DNA of 64,000 nt from an uncultured Eubacterium sp. (GTDB lineage Bacteria; Bacillota; Clostridia; Lachnospirales; Lachnospiraceae), in NCBI GenBank assembly GCA_900550135.1, contig URQO01000004.1, forward strand, positions 5,659-69,658. Reading direction: 5' to 3'. This document shows, piece by piece, positions 44,377 to 54,700 of the stretch. The position numbers and the translations under genes were made by a program. Below the pieces are notes generated by a model. It ran no database searches and had not been told where the DNA came from. It worked only from the letters and a program-made list of their open reading frames with translations. The number at the start of each line of letters is the position of its first letter. The stretch's first letter is position 1.

Positions 44377-45921
44377 ATGGATAGAGAGTTAGTTATCGTA
44401 ATAGATTTCGGTGGACAGTACAACCAGCTTGTTGCAAGACGAGTGCGTGAGTGCAACGTTTACTGTGAAATTTATTCATATAAAACAGATATCGAAAAGA
44501 TAAAAGAAATGAATCCTAAGGGAATCATTTTAACTGGTGGACCAAACAGCTGTTATGAAGAAGGTGCACCAACTTACACTAAAGAGTTGTTTGAACTTGG
44601 AATTCCTGTACTTGGATTATGCTATGGAGCACAGTTGATGCAGCATATCCTTGGTGGAAAAGTTGAAAAAGCTCCGGTAAGAGAATACGGAAAAACAGAA
44701 GTACATGTAGATACAACTTCGAAATTATTTACAGGTATTGAAGAAGACACGGTATGTTGGATGAGTCATTTTGACTATATTTCACAGGCCGCACCTGGAT
44801 TTAAGATTACAGGACACACAAGTGATTGCCCTGTAGCAGTAGCTGAATGCGAGGAAAAGAAACTTTATGCAATACAGTTCCATCCTGAGGTACTTCACAC
44901 AGTACGTGGAAAAGAAATTTTAAGCAACTATGTATACAATGTATGTGGATGTGCCGGTGACTGGAAGATGGATTCATTTGTTGAAAATTCAATTAGGGCA
45001 ATCCGTGAAAAAGTAGGCGACGGAAAAGTTCTCTGCGCATTGTCAGGTGGTGTTGATTCATCAGTGGCAGCAGTACTTTTAGCAAAGGCAATTGGAAATC
45101 AGCTTACATGTGTATTTGTAGACCATGGTCTTTTAAGAAAAAATGAAGGCGATGAAGTTGAGGCAGTATTTGGTCCTGATGGAGATTACGACTTAAACTT
45201 TATCCGTGTAAATGCCCAGGACAGATTTTATGAGAAGTTGGCAGGAGTTGAAGAGCCTGAAGCAAAGCGTAAAATAATTGGAGAAGAATTCATCCGTGTA
45301 TTTGAAGAAGAAGCAAAGAAAATTGGAGCTGTTGACTATTTGGTTCAGGGAACAATTTATCCTGACGTAGTAGAAAGTGGTCTTGGCGGAGAATCAGCAG
45401 TAATCAAATCACACCACAACGTAGGTGGATTGCCTGACTATGTTGATTTTAAGGAGATTATCGAGCCACTTCGCGATTTGTTCAAGGACGAAGTTCGTAA
45501 GGCTGGACTTGAACTTGGAATACCTGAGTACTTAGTATTCCGTCAGCCATTCCCAGGTCCGGGACTTGGAATCAGAATCATTGGCGAAGTAACAGCCGAA
45601 AAAGTAAAAATCGTTCAGGATGCAGATGCAATCTATCGTGAAGAAATTGCAAACGCAGGACTTGATAAAGAAATAAACCAGTACTTTGCAGCATTAACAA
45701 ATATGCGTTCAGTAGGTGTAATGGGCGACGAGCGAACATATGACTATGCAGTAGCCCTCAGAGCTGTAAAGACAATTGACTTTATGACAGCCGAATCTGC
45801 TGAAATACCATACGAAGTATTGAACAAGGTAATGAACAGAATAATAAACGAGGTGAAAGGAGTCAATCGAGTAATGTACGATTTGACAAGTAAGCCACCT
45901 GGAACTATAGAGTTTGAATAG
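44377..45921 (+). CDS. guaA: GMP synthase (glutamine-hydrolysing)
   Basis: A complete 514-residue enzyme converting XMP to GMP. The start is the ATG at 44377 behind AGGAGG. Seen: the class I glutamine amidotransferase domain with GLCYGAQ (nucleophile Cys) and HPEV. The ATP-pyrophosphatase P-loop is LSGGVDSS, and the C-terminal dimer domain ends PPGTIEFE. Its last codons contain the 10 bases that recur at the end of the first mobile element, and the intact C-terminus shows that insertion preserved the gene. Known: the guaA 3' end is a common target for integrative elements. Confidence 0.98.
   Translation: MDRELVIVIDFGGQYNQLVARRVRECNVYCEIYSYKTDIEKIKEMNPKGIILTGGPNSCYEEGAPTYTKELFELGIPVLGLCYGAQLMQHILGGKVEKAPVREYGKTEVHVDTTSKLFTGIEEDTVCWMSHFDYISQAAPGFKITGHTSDCPVAVAECEEKKLYAIQFHPEVLHTVRGKEILSNYVYNVCGCAGDWKMDSFVENSIRAIREKVGDGKVLCALSGGVDSSVAAVLLAKAIGNQLTCVFVDHGLLRKNEGDEVEAVFGPDGDYDLNFIRVNAQDRFYEKLAGVEEPEAKRKIIGEEFIRVFEEEAKKIGAVDYLVQGTIYPDVVESGLGGESAVIKSHHNVGGLPDYVDFKEIIEPLRDLFKDEVRKAGLELGIPEYLVFRQPFPGPGLGIRIIGEVTAEKVKIVQDADAIYREEIANAGLDKEINQYFAALTNMRSVGVMGDERTYDYAVALRAVKTIDFMTAESAEIPYEVLNKVMNRIINEVKGVNRVMYDLTSKPPGTIEFE
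45910..45919 (+). repeat. Attachment site core, guaA side (attL)
   Basis: GAGTTTGAAT, encoding the last residues EFE of GuaA. The same 10 bases occur at 56906-56915; both copies are followed after a few bases by CAAAAAT. The exact crossover could be somewhat longer or shorter. Confidence 0.6.
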
Positions 45922-45933
45922 ACACAAAAATCC

Positions 45934-45961
45934 CACAATGCCTTTATTTATGGGCATTGTG
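45934..45961 (-). terminator. Hairpin with T tract facing guaA
   Basis: CACAATGCC (45934-45942) pairs with GGCATTGTG (45953-45961). On the plus strand no T run follows, but on the minus strand the hairpin is followed by ATTTTTG. It would stop transcripts leaving the element toward guaA. Confidence 0.55.
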
Positions 45962-45978
45962 AGAGGTAGTGATTATAT

Positions 45979-46000
45979 CGTGGCAACGATATGGCAACAC
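45979..46000 (+). repeat. Integrase arm-type site, left end of element 1
   Basis: Two tandem TGGCAAC units, CGTGGCAAC then TATGGCAACAC. The same 22 bases recur with two mismatches and in the same orientation at 56783-56804, near the right end of the element. Such repeats flanking the core fit arm sites for the element's tyrosine integrase. Confidence 0.6.
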
Positions 46001-46030
46001 TAAAACAATTTACCCATATGTATAAATGAA

Positions 46031-46068
46031 AAAACCTTACTGATTTTGAGGAGTCAGTAAGGTTTTTT
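46031..46068. terminator. Terminator of the xre gene of element 1
   Basis: AAAACCTTACTGA (46031-46043) pairs with TCAGTAAGGTTTT (46054-46066). T and A runs on both sides make it usable in either direction. Confidence 0.85.
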
Positions 46069-46077
46069 TATGCTCTT

Positions 46078-46539
46078 TTATAAATCAATTAGTTTATGAT
46101 ATCCGTGAGTATTAGCCGGATAGTTGTATCTCCAATTATCGTATTCTTCCTTGGAGATTTCTCCGGTATCAAGCTTGGACTTCATCTTTGCCCAGGACTT
46201 TGCCTCATGACCTAAAGCGTCGTGGATGGCACCTAAATCAAGGGTAACATGACTTCCTTCCTGTCTGACGGATATACCATAAATATCTTCAAGAGTGAAC
46301 AGAAGCTGCATAATTCCCACATGAGTATCAATGTCAGGAACATTAATGGCCGCAGGAGAAACTTCCAAAATGGAAGAAAGAGTTTCAATCAAATCATCCT
46401 TGGGAACACGTTTCTCTGCTTCATATTGAGCCATGCGGATATCAGCAGTACTTTCCTTAAAACCTAACTGAACTCCCAATTCCTTTTGAGTTAAACCTTT
46501 ACGCTTGCGAAAGGTTCTAATTCTTTCACCAATTGCCAT
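46078..46539 (-). CDS. Xre-family repressor of element 1
   Basis: A 153-residue repressor. The start is the ATG at 46539 with GGAGGT upstream on its strand; a longer reading to 46572 is unlikely. Seen: an HTH (RIRTFRKRKGLTQKELGVQL, about residues 7-26, then MAQYEAEKRVPKDDLIETLS). An acidic C-terminal domain follows, shared in layout with the Xre protein of element 2 (LxxGEISKEEYDNWRYNYP). It is divergent from xis-int, with palindromic operators between, so it should control excision genes and itself. Confidence 0.9.
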   Translation of the reverse strand: MAIGERIRTFRKRKGLTQKELGVQLGFKESTADIRMAQYEAEKRVPKDDLIETLSSILEVSPAAINVPDIDTHVGIMQLLFTLEDIYGISVRQEGSHVTLDLGAIHDALGHEAKSWAKMKSKLDTGEISKEEYDNWRYNYPANTHGYHKLIDL

Positions 46540-46582
46540 AACAAACCTCCAATTTAACATAAAAATTCCCAATGCGAGATAA

Positions 46583-46724
46583 CTTAAACAAATTCGCTAT
46601 GGTTAGTATAACATAGGTAAAAATATATATCAAGAAAAACTTAAACAAAAAAAGTTAATTTTTCTATTGACTTAAACTAAAAAGTTTAATATAATGCACA
46701 TTATCTTAAACAAATATGTTTAAG
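46583..46724. promoter_or_regulatory. Divergent promoters and Xre operator array of element 1
   Basis: Four copies of a palindrome of the form CTTAAAC-N-GTTTAAG: 46583 (partial), 46640-46658, 46671-46689 and 46705-46724. The rightward promoter is TTGACT (46667-46672), 17 bases, TATAAT (46690-46695), and one operator fills its spacer exactly. The leftward promoter is TTGATA (46633-46628) and TATACT (46610-46605), again 17 bases apart, with the first operator near its start site. This is a complete lysogeny-like switch. Confidence 0.78.
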
Positions 46725-46749
46725 AAATATAATGAAGGAGGAAAAAATC

Positions 46750-46929
46750 ATGGAAAAGAACTTTATGACAGTCGACGATGTTGCAGAAGAACTTTCTGTT
46801 TCAAAGTCCAAGGCTTACAAGATTGTAAGACAGCTTAATAAGGAACTGGAAGAAAAAGGCATCATCACGGTAGCAGGACGTGTCTGTACTTCTTATTTCA
46901 GAAAAAAAGTAATGTACAGCGGTGATTAG
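46750..46929 (+). CDS. Excisionase-like HTH protein (Xis), element 1
   Basis: A 59-residue DNA-binding protein. The start is the ATG at 46750, eight bases after AAGGAGG. Seen: a MerR/excisionase-type helix-turn-helix (DDVAEELSVSKSKAYKIVRQ) followed by a wing-like GIITVAGRVCTSYF. It directly precedes the integrase gene; family members set the direction of integrase action and may activate transcription. Confidence 0.85.
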   Translation: MEKNFMTVDDVAEELSVSKSKAYKIVRQLNKELEEKGIITVAGRVCTSYFRKKVMYSGD

Positions 46930-46958
46930 AAAATATTTATTAAAGGAAGGTGATGAAC

Positions 46959-48035
46959 ATGAGCGTTTATTCTTACATGGCAAATAATAGGAAAAAGTGG
47001 AGAGCTGTTTATCGCTATACGGACTTTACCGGAAAAAGAAGACAAACACAGAAAAGAGGCTTCAACACAAAAAGAGAAGCGGAGTTTTGGCTTGAAAATA
47101 AGAAGAAAGCCGAAAACGGACAATTGAACATGACATTTGGAAGTTTTTATGAAATCTACGAAAGAGACAAGAAGGCAAGGGTAAAGGAAACCACCTTTGA
47201 GACAAAATCATATGTGGTAAGAGATAAAATCCTTCCTTACTTTAAGGACAGAAGAATGGATGAGATTAAACCAAAGGATGTAATGGAGTGGCAGAATGAA
47301 CTGCTTAATTACAGGAATGAAAAGGGAGAGCCTTATTCATCAGGTTACTTAAGAACAATTCACGCACAGCTTAGCGCAATATTTAATTTTGCAAAAAGAT
47401 ATTATGGGCTATCCACAAATCCTGCAGCAATAGTCGGGACAATGAAAAATGACGTTGAAAAGGAAGTGGAAATCTGGACAAAGGAAGAATACCTGAAGTT
47501 TTCGGAAGCAGTCATGGACAAGCCATTATCGTTTTATGCATTTGAAGTATTGTACTGGACAGGTGTCAGGGAAGGAGAACTACTGGCACTTACTCCGGCA
47601 GATTTTGATTTTGAAAATAACACAATGAGAATCAACAAGAATTATCAGAAGGTAAAGGGACGTGAAATCATTACTTCTCCAAAGACAAAAAAGAGTAACA
47701 GGGTGGTGAAGATTCCACAGTTTCTGGCAGATGAGATTAAGGATTACATGAAATGCTTTTATGACCTGAAGCCTGACCAGAGACTTTTCTTTAAGTCAAA
47801 AGGGTATCTTGGACACGAAATAACAAGAGGTTCCAAGAAGGCAGGAATTAAGAGAATCAACATACACGCCCTTAGACATTCACACATTTCACTGCTTATG
47901 GACAGAGGATTTTCAGCACTTGACATAGCTGAAAGGGTAGGGCATGAAGCAATCAGCATTACTTACAAATATGCCCACATGTATCCAAACAAGCAGGATG
48001 AAATGGCAAGAAAACTTGAAGAGGAAAGGAGTTAG
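46959..48035 (+). CDS. Tyrosine integrase of element 1
   Basis: A 358-residue site-specific recombinase (Tn916/phage-type). The start is the ATG at 46959, eight bases after AAGGAAGG; in-frame GTG 46950 and ATG 46953 overlap the site. Seen: an N-terminal arm-binding domain (YRYTDFTGKRRQTQKRGF), a SAM-like core-binding domain (about 60-160), and the catalytic residues in TGVREGELL (Arg), ALRHSH (His-x-x-Arg), VGHE (His) and KYAHMY (Tyr). It should join the element to the guaA 3' end using the arm repeats at both ends. Confidence 0.96.
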   Translation: MSVYSYMANNRKKWRAVYRYTDFTGKRRQTQKRGFNTKREAEFWLENKKKAENGQLNMTFGSFYEIYERDKKARVKETTFETKSYVVRDKILPYFKDRRMDEIKPKDVMEWQNELLNYRNEKGEPYSSGYLRTIHAQLSAIFNFAKRYYGLSTNPAAIVGTMKNDVEKEVEIWTKEEYLKFSEAVMDKPLSFYAFEVLYWTGVREGELLALTPADFDFENNTMRINKNYQKVKGREIITSPKTKKSNRVVKIPQFLADEIKDYMKCFYDLKPDQRLFFKSKGYLGHEITRGSKKAGIKRINIHALRHSHISLLMDRGFSALDIAERVGHEAISITYKYAHMYPNKQDEMARKLEEERS

Positions 48036-48040
48036 GAATA

Positions 48041-48370
48041 ATGGAAAAATCATTGGACAGTCACGGTCGTTGGAGAAATAAGATAGTAGCCTTCAGGGTT
48101 TCTGAGGAAGAGGCAAGAATCATTGATGACAAGGTTTCCCTGTCAGGACTGACAAAGCAGGAATACATTATCCGCAGGCTGTGTGAAAAGAAAATTGTGG
48201 TAAATGGAAATCCAAAGGTTTACATTGCCTTAAAAAACAGACTTAATGACGTGTATGAGGAGTTAAAAAGAATTACAAGTGCAGGTGAGGTTGATGATGT
48301 TTTGTTAGAGGTAATTGAACTAATCGGTGTTACCATGAACGGAATGAAGGAGGATAAGAATAATGAATAA
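48041..48370 (+). CDS. MobC-like mobilization accessory protein, element 1
   Basis: A 109-residue protein with a ribbon-helix-helix-like N-terminus (GRWRNKIVAFRVSEEEARII) and a helical C-terminus. Its opening is shared with the protein in the same position of element 2. Known: MobC-type proteins help the relaxase open oriT DNA. It starts 5 bases after the integrase stop and overlaps the next gene by 8 bases, so int to RepA is one operon. Confidence 0.75.
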   Translation: MEKSLDSHGRWRNKIVAFRVSEEEARIIDDKVSLSGLTKQEYIIRRLCEKKIVVNGNPKVYIALKNRLNDVYEELKRITSAGEVDDVLLEVIELIGVTMNGMKEDKNNE

Positions 48371-49481
48371 TAAAACAACAGTGGCCGCCCTTAACGTATC
48401 TGTTGGCGCAGATAACGGGCAGTCACCAAGTGTTACCAAACACAGTAACAGTATAACAGATAATAATTGTGTTCGCAATTTGCAATCCACCGGTACCCCG
48501 GTGGGTGAAAATCTGGAAACAGTATCAATGGAAGAACTTTATGACACGGTATATCCGATTAAGAAGCCCTTGGTTGAGGATCTGATTTACAACGGAGTGT
48601 ATCTGTTTGTCGGTGCACCAAAGGTTGGAAAGTCGTTCTTAATGGCTGAAATAGGTTTCTGTGTAAGTGCAGGAATTGACCTTTGGGGGCATAAGACCAA
48701 TCAGGGAACAGTGCTGTATCTGGCACTGGAAGATGATTATGCAAGACTTCAACAGAGACTTTCAAGAATGTTTGGAATTGATGTGGCAGAGCATTTTTAC
48801 TTCGCCACACGTTCCAAAAATCTCAATGAAGGTCTGGAAGAACAGCTTAAAGAGTTTCTTGTGGCGCATGCTGATACAAGACTTGTAATAATTGACACAC
48901 TTCAGAAAATCAAGGAAATAAGTGGAGATAAATTCAGTTACGCAAACGATTATGACATCATTACAAAGCTAAAACACTTTGCTGATGAACATAACATTTG
49001 CATTCTGGTGGTTCATCACACAAGAAAGATGGATTCATCAGATGCCTTTGAAATGATATCGGGAACAAACGGACTGCTTGGTGCAGCTGACGGAGCTTTC
49101 ATCATGCAGAAGGAAAAAAGAACTGACCTAAAGGCTACCGTTGACATAACAGGAAGAGACCAACAGGACCAGAAACTTTATCTTAAGTTTGAACCTGAGT
49201 TGTGTTTGTGGAAATTTGAAAAGGCTGAAACAGAGCTGTGGAAAGAGCCGGAAGATAAAGTACTTTCTGCTGTTAATACATATCTGATGGAAGCAGGATG
49301 TTTTCAAGGAACGGCAAGTGAACTGATGGATAAGATACAGGAGATTAATTTAGTTCCGAATCAGCTGACCAGACAGTTAAACATTAAGGCAGGAAGGCTG
49401 TATGAGGATTATGGCATCAGGTATGACAATAAGCGTTGTCACGATGGCAGAATCATAACATTGGAATATGAAAAAGAGTAA
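48363..49481 (+). CDS. RepA-like AAA ATPase/helicase, element 1
   Basis: A 372-residue RecA-fold ATPase of the RepA/DnaB-related class. Seen: Walker A GAPKVGKS (about 82-89), LYLALEDDYARLQQRL, Walker B RLVIIDTLQKI and the sensor region ILVVHHTRK. Residues 1-50 form a polar leader. No primase domain is seen. I infer a helicase for replication of the excised circle or during transfer; the repeat array just downstream may be its origin. Confidence 0.85.
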   Translation: MNNKTTVAALNVSVGADNGQSPSVTKHSNSITDNNCVRNLQSTGTPVGENLETVSMEELYDTVYPIKKPLVEDLIYNGVYLFVGAPKVGKSFLMAEIGFCVSAGIDLWGHKTNQGTVLYLALEDDYARLQQRLSRMFGIDVAEHFYFATRSKNLNEGLEEQLKEFLVAHADTRLVIIDTLQKIKEISGDKFSYANDYDIITKLKHFADEHNICILVVHHTRKMDSSDAFEMISGTNGLLGAADGAFIMQKEKRTDLKATVDITGRDQQDQKLYLKFEPELCLWKFEKAETELWKEPEDKVLSAVNTYLMEAGCFQGTASELMDKIQEINLVPNQLTRQLNIKAGRLYEDYGIRYDNKRCHDGRIITLEYEKE

Positions 49482-49484
49482 AGT

Positions 49485-49556
49485 GTGACGATGGTGTCGA
49501 TGGTGACGATGTTTTATGGTACGTAAATCATCGTCACAACCGTCACGCATCGACAC
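49485..49556. repeat. Iteron-like array after repA, element 1
   Basis: Three tandem 9-mers, GTGACGATG, GTGTCGATG and GTGACGATG (49485-49511), then inverted copies CATCGTCAC (49529-49537) and CATCGACAC (49548-49556). The set is a large inverted repeat directly after the ATPase stop codon, suitable as a replication-initiator or ATPase binding site. Confidence 0.6.
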
Positions 49557-49592
49557 GGAACAAGATTGATTAAAGAATAGAGAGGTTTGAAA

Positions 49593-49838
49593 ATGAGCAA
49601 AAACAGAATGATAAGCAATGAATTAATGATGGCTTTGATTAAGTATCATGTATTAGACATGAAAGATAATGAAGAAATTAATAATCTTATAATTTCTGAA
49701 TTGGAAGAAAAACTAAGCAAGATGTCAAGGCACGAGGATTACACAAAAAGTAAAATGGCACCCACAAAAGAAGAGAGGGAAGAGTACAGAGAGAAATATC
49801 TTGACACCGTTGGAATGCACCGGGACTTTAGATGGTAG
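49593..49838 (+). CDS. Small conserved element protein (unknown), element 1
   Basis: An 81-residue acidic/helical protein starting at the ATG 49593. I do not recognise a function. Its counterpart in element 2 shares the layout and the end pattern (KSxMAxTxEER..., then FRW at the C-terminus). In both elements a 23-base palindrome follows 45 and 22 bases after the stop codon. Conservation in the same slot points to a role in mobilization or replication. Confidence 0.75.
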   Translation: MSKNRMISNELMMALIKYHVLDMKDNEEINNLIISELEEKLSKMSRHEDYTKSKMAPTKEEREEYREKYLDTVGMHRDFRW

Positions 49839-49882
49839 TAACAGCTTGCAACATAAATAGGTTTCTTGTTGATAATATTAAT

Positions 49883-50139
49883 ACCTGCAAGTGACACTTG
49901 CAGGTTAAAGAATAATCAGGGAGAACCAAAAAGGATTGGTTACAGTTAAAAGTTAGTGACATCATGTCACTAAGAACCGCGGGACCCGGAGTCCCGAGGT
50001 TAAACATAATATAGCTGCCATTACAATTACAGCAACCACTAAATGCCATTTGACAGGTTATGAGTAAAGCATTGATAGCAGCTATATAAGCCCTCGGCAG
50101 AGCCCCCGCAGTTGTGTCTATGACAGAACTGCTAGGGGG
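49883..50139. other. Candidate oriT region of element 1
   Basis: The 434-base gap before the relaxase gene holds five structured parts. A perfect 23-base palindrome with arms ACCTGCAAGTG and CACTTGCAGGT lies at 49883-49905. A palindrome with arms TTAGTGACAT and ATGTCACTAA lies at 49953-49973. A hairpin CGGGAC/GTCCCG within AACC/GGTT lies at 49975-50001. The 15-mer ATATAAGCCCTCGGC lies at 50084-50098. An inverted repeat CCCCC-GCAGTT / AACTGC-GGGGG lies at 50103-50139. The first, second and fourth recur in element 2. Position before a relaxase makes an origin of transfer likely; which part is nicked is not shown. Confidence 0.65.
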
Positions 50140-50272
50140 TTATCAATTATGGCAGAGCCAAATTGATAAGAACCACCCGTTTTCAACAGCCTCGGGCAGA
50201 CTACTAAAGACTAACAACGTGCAGGTGTCACCGCACGTATCAAAACAATAAAAGAAAAAAAGGAGTGAGATT

Positions 50273-51505
50273 ATGGCAGGATTATCATATTCAGCACACC
50301 TGAGTCAGAAAAACAGTGCCATTAACAGCAAGGCGAAACTCTCAGGTGTTGCAAAGCACAATTTACGAAAGTACCGCTCCTTGGAATATGATAAGGAGAA
50401 CATTGTAATTTTATGGGGTACGGATAAATTAGTGCAGGATGTAAAAAAAGTATATAAGGAACAGTTTGACGAAGCAGTCAGGGAATATAACAAAAAGCAG
50501 ACAAGGGATGACAGAAAGATTGATGATTACTTTGAAAAGACTGCAAAGTCAAACAAAGACATGGCAGTGGAACTTATTTTTCAGATAGGAGACAAGGAGT
50601 TCTGGGATAAGAATCCCAACAAGCGAAGAAAGATGGATGTGGCATTTAAGGAAATGCTTAACATGTTACAGAAGGAAGCACCAAATCTTGTTGTGGCAAA
50701 TGCTGTGATACATTATGATGAGGCAAGCCCACACATGCACGTGGTGGCAGTTCCCGTAGCTGACGGATTTAAAAAGGGAATGTCAAGGCAAGTGTCAAAG
50801 AGAAAAGTATGCACAAAGGAATTTCTTGAAAAAGTACTGCAGGGCAGAATAAGAGAATATGCAGAGGACAGGTCATTCACATGGATTGGAGAGTTCCTGA
50901 AAAGAAAGGAAAAAGGAAGAAATAATGATTTAAAAGTTGCAGAATATAAAACTCTGGCAGAAACAAAAAAAGCAAATCAGTTAGCCAGGGAAAATGCTGA
51001 ATCCAAACAGGAACTTAAGGAAACGATGATTAAGCAGATAGCAGCTGAAAAAGAATTAGCAGACATGTATGAGGAATTAAAAATAGTTGAAAATGTGGCT
51101 GACTTAGGAAAAAATGTGAAAAAACTTGAAACCATGGTTAGAAAAGGACCGGACAATCCAAAGGGAATCATGTCTGCCAAGAATTATCGGGAAAAGATTG
51201 TAATTCCATTTATAGATAAAATGTATGATGCATTTAAAAATGTGGTTAAATTTGCAAAGGGATGTTTTGCACAACTTAAGGAACTGACAGAAAAATATAA
51301 TGAACAGCTTGAAGTAAATGAAATGCTAAGGAAACAAAATAGCAGGCTAAGAGAAAGCATTGATGAGCAGGAAAAAGAGATTGACGGACTGTATGACGAT
51401 AGGAAAAAACTTGGATATTTTAAGAATTTCCTGAGGAGGGAGGATTACAATAAAGCAATTGAAATGGGCAAAAACAATGAAAAAACAAGACACAGACAGA
51501 GATAA
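50273..51505 (+). CDS. MobV-type relaxase (Mob_Pre), element 1
   Basis: A 410-residue relaxase that should nick oriT and pilot the strand during mobilization. Seen: the N-terminal catalytic domain with AVIHYDEASPHMHVVAVPV (residues 145-163), the MobV metal motif with the PHMH pair, and a start ASLSYSAHLSQKNSA-like region carrying the Asn/Arg motifs. A long charged coiled coil fills residues about 225-405. The length is normal. A good GGAGTGA site precedes the ATG. The element lacks a coupling protein, so it must borrow a conjugative helper. Confidence 0.92.
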   Translation: MAGLSYSAHLSQKNSAINSKAKLSGVAKHNLRKYRSLEYDKENIVILWGTDKLVQDVKKVYKEQFDEAVREYNKKQTRDDRKIDDYFEKTAKSNKDMAVELIFQIGDKEFWDKNPNKRRKMDVAFKEMLNMLQKEAPNLVVANAVIHYDEASPHMHVVAVPVADGFKKGMSRQVSKRKVCTKEFLEKVLQGRIREYAEDRSFTWIGEFLKRKEKGRNNDLKVAEYKTLAETKKANQLARENAESKQELKETMIKQIAAEKELADMYEELKIVENVADLGKNVKKLETMVRKGPDNPKGIMSAKNYREKIVIPFIDKMYDAFKNVVKFAKGCFAQLKELTEKYNEQLEVNEMLRKQNSRLRESIDEQEKEIDGLYDDRKKLGYFKNFLRREDYNKAIEMGKNNEKTRHRQR

Positions 51506-51707
51506 AACAAGTGAAATACAGTGGAGTAAATACAAACAATAGTAAAATCAAAATAAAAATGTTACAAAAGATTTTTGTTAGTGTGCATATTGGAAAAACA
51601 TGTTATGATGGAAGAGAAGGATGGGTAAGGATAATTAATGCAGGAAGATTATTCTTACTGTACGGAAATTTACTGCTAATTATTTAGGAAGGAGTAACAG
51701 AGGTAGT

Positions 51708-54700
51708 ATGAGAATAAGAAACATAAGCAAAAAAATGGTGTCACTTGCATTAACAATAGCGATAATTGGAACAGGTTCGGGAATTAATGCGTTAGCCAAT
51801 TCCGTTAATGATGGCAAGAATTCACAAAAAGCAGCTGATAACAAAGTAACAGTAGTCAAGGAACTGACAGATGAGCGAACAGAAAATTCAAACACGTATC
51901 TGTTGTCTGACGGATCTAAGAAAACAGAATTATTCTTATCAAACATCAGATATGAAAAAGACGGACAATTGAAAGATTATGAAAATGAAATTGTTGACAT
52001 TGGAAAAAACGGGAAAAAGTCTATAAGTACCTACGGGTTGGGTGACAAATCTTCATACAAATATGTAAACAAATCCAGTGATAACAAGGCATATTTTTCA
52101 GATGACATTGAAGACGGCATAATGTTAAGCCATGGGAAGTACATTTTAAAGATGACACCTGTTATCGAAGAAGAAAATGATGACATAAACAGAGATGATA
52201 AAAATACATCTCAATCAAATGAAAATAATGAGTTTGAATGCATAAAAAATGAGGAATCAAATGAATTAAAATATATATCGGAATCAAAAAACATGGAATA
52301 TCAATATTCCGTAAACAACTGTGGCGTGAAAGAGAACATTGTACTAAATGAAAAGCCCGAAACAAATATATTTGAATATAAAATTGAAACAAAGAATCTC
52401 TATTTGAAAAAACAGGAAAATGATAAAGGTCTGTTGGTGTATGACAAAAATACCAATAAAATCATAGGAACAATAGAAGCCCCATTCTTAGTTGATGCAG
52501 ACGGAAAAGAAGATTACAAAAGTGTAGAATATGAACTAGAAAAAAATGGCGAAAATGAAGTGTTAAAAGTAATTGTAAGTAATGATTATTTTGAAAACGA
52601 AGCCACAAAGTATCCGGTTACAATCGATCCTACAATGGTATGGATGTTTGATTACCTAACTACTGCATCAGTTTGGTCTGTTGATTTTCAGCAAAATGTG
52701 AACATGCATAATCATTATCTGGGTGCCATGAACAACATGATATCAAGTTATCCATACAATTCAGAGGAACATGTATATTTGGATACTTCAAATCTGTTAA
52801 CAGGAAGTGCGTTGGTGGGCAGTGGACTGAACATAAGGGGAAAATACATTGAATCTGCATCATTAAATCTGTATGAAAGCAGTTACCGTGCACCGTATCA
52901 GGTGGGAACACTGGAGCTTCGTACGGCAAAGGACTCATGGAATCCTGATACAATCACGTGGAACAATAAACCGGGGGCTTCTGAAGAAGTACTTCTTGAA
53001 GAAAAGTTTACGGGAGTTGAGGGCACAAGACATTGCCTTGACATAACAAAATGGGTGCAGGATATAGCCGATGAACAGATAGAAAACAACGGACTGGTGT
53101 TTACGGCAAAAAAAGGCGGAGCAGCATTGTTTTATGGTCCGGAAGCACATTACATACAGGACGAAAATGGAACGAACAGTGAATCAAGACACATGTCAAT
53201 CTATTTAACATACAGAGATTTTGAACCATATGATGCTTCCATAAACATAAGTGCTGAATATGATAAACAGAGTAACAGCATTATTACTTCCATAGAAGAT
53301 GATAATAAACTGCAGGAAGGGGTAGCGGTAACAGGATACAAGATATTTACAAGAAAAGACAATGCATTAAAATTTAGCGCAAAGTATAAGGGAACAGACA
53401 TTTCAGAAAAGGCAGAAATAAATGCATCCAACGTGGATGAATGCATAGACATTAGAGCAGCGGTATTATATTCAGACGGTACGGTAAAGGTTTCAAACAT
53501 TGTAACCTTGGAAAAAACAGAAGATGGTGATTCAGGTGATAGGGGATATTCCTTTGAAATCACTTCAATGGATACAGACGGAGACGGTCTTGAGGACGGA
53601 TATGAAATATGGGACTTTAAGACCATGTGGAACACTGAAACAGCATACAGCACGGAGGACAATCCAAAGTATGAGCAGGATACTGATGGAGACGGACTGT
53701 CTGACGGATATGAAGTATTTACACTAGGAACAGACCCGGCAGTGGCAAATGAGAAAAATGCTGACAGCGACGGAGACGGATGGACTGACCTGAAGGAATA
53801 TCAGGAGGGAACAGATCCGTGGCTGTATGATTCAGACTTTGACGGATTAAGAGACAAGGATGATGTTGGAGACAACAATCCAAGAAAAACAGATAACCCA
53901 CGCTTAAAGGGAACGGACAGGTCAGTTGCATCAGCAGCAAAGGTTCACAAGGGGCTTTATGACAGGGAATACTCTGAAAATGAAAATGGCGTAACGGTTA
54001 CATACATTGCAAACATTTACAGGGGAGACATAAAGAGCATTTACAGTGATTATGGTGATGCAAAAATAAACAAAAGGCTGAAATATTTCTATGATGCAAA
54101 GGGAAACAATACGGCAATAGTTGAACAATATGACGACAATGACACGCAGACCATCTGCATAACATATACATATGATGAAAATGGAAATGTGGAATTTATC
54201 TGTGATCAGCAGACAAAATACACAATGGAATATAATTCCGACAACAAAATCACAAACCTTCAGGTAGGTGACAGGACACTTGTCTCATACGAGTACAGTC
54301 ACACACAGAATGATTCAGGCAATGAATCAGGAGAAAGTACAGGGGCTTCTGTTGAAAATACTGATGAACAGGTAACTTATTACGGCACGGGAGATGAAAG
54401 GCAGAAGGTAAGGACGGTAACCACGGAATATAAAGTTGATTCAGAAGATGATGCTGCTGTTGCGGAAAAGACGGAAGTTTTCTATAATGATGAAAAGACA
54501 CCTTCATATGTAACGACAGTAAACAGCTCAGGTCAGATGCTTAGTCTGACCGATAACACGGAAAGTGCACAATTGGCATACCATTATGAATATAATGACG
54601 GTACAACAAGAGTGACAAGAAGTGACGGATTCATAAAGGAAGTTGTACAGAATGAGGATGAAGAAAATAAGAAAAGCACACTGACCACAAAATATGAATA

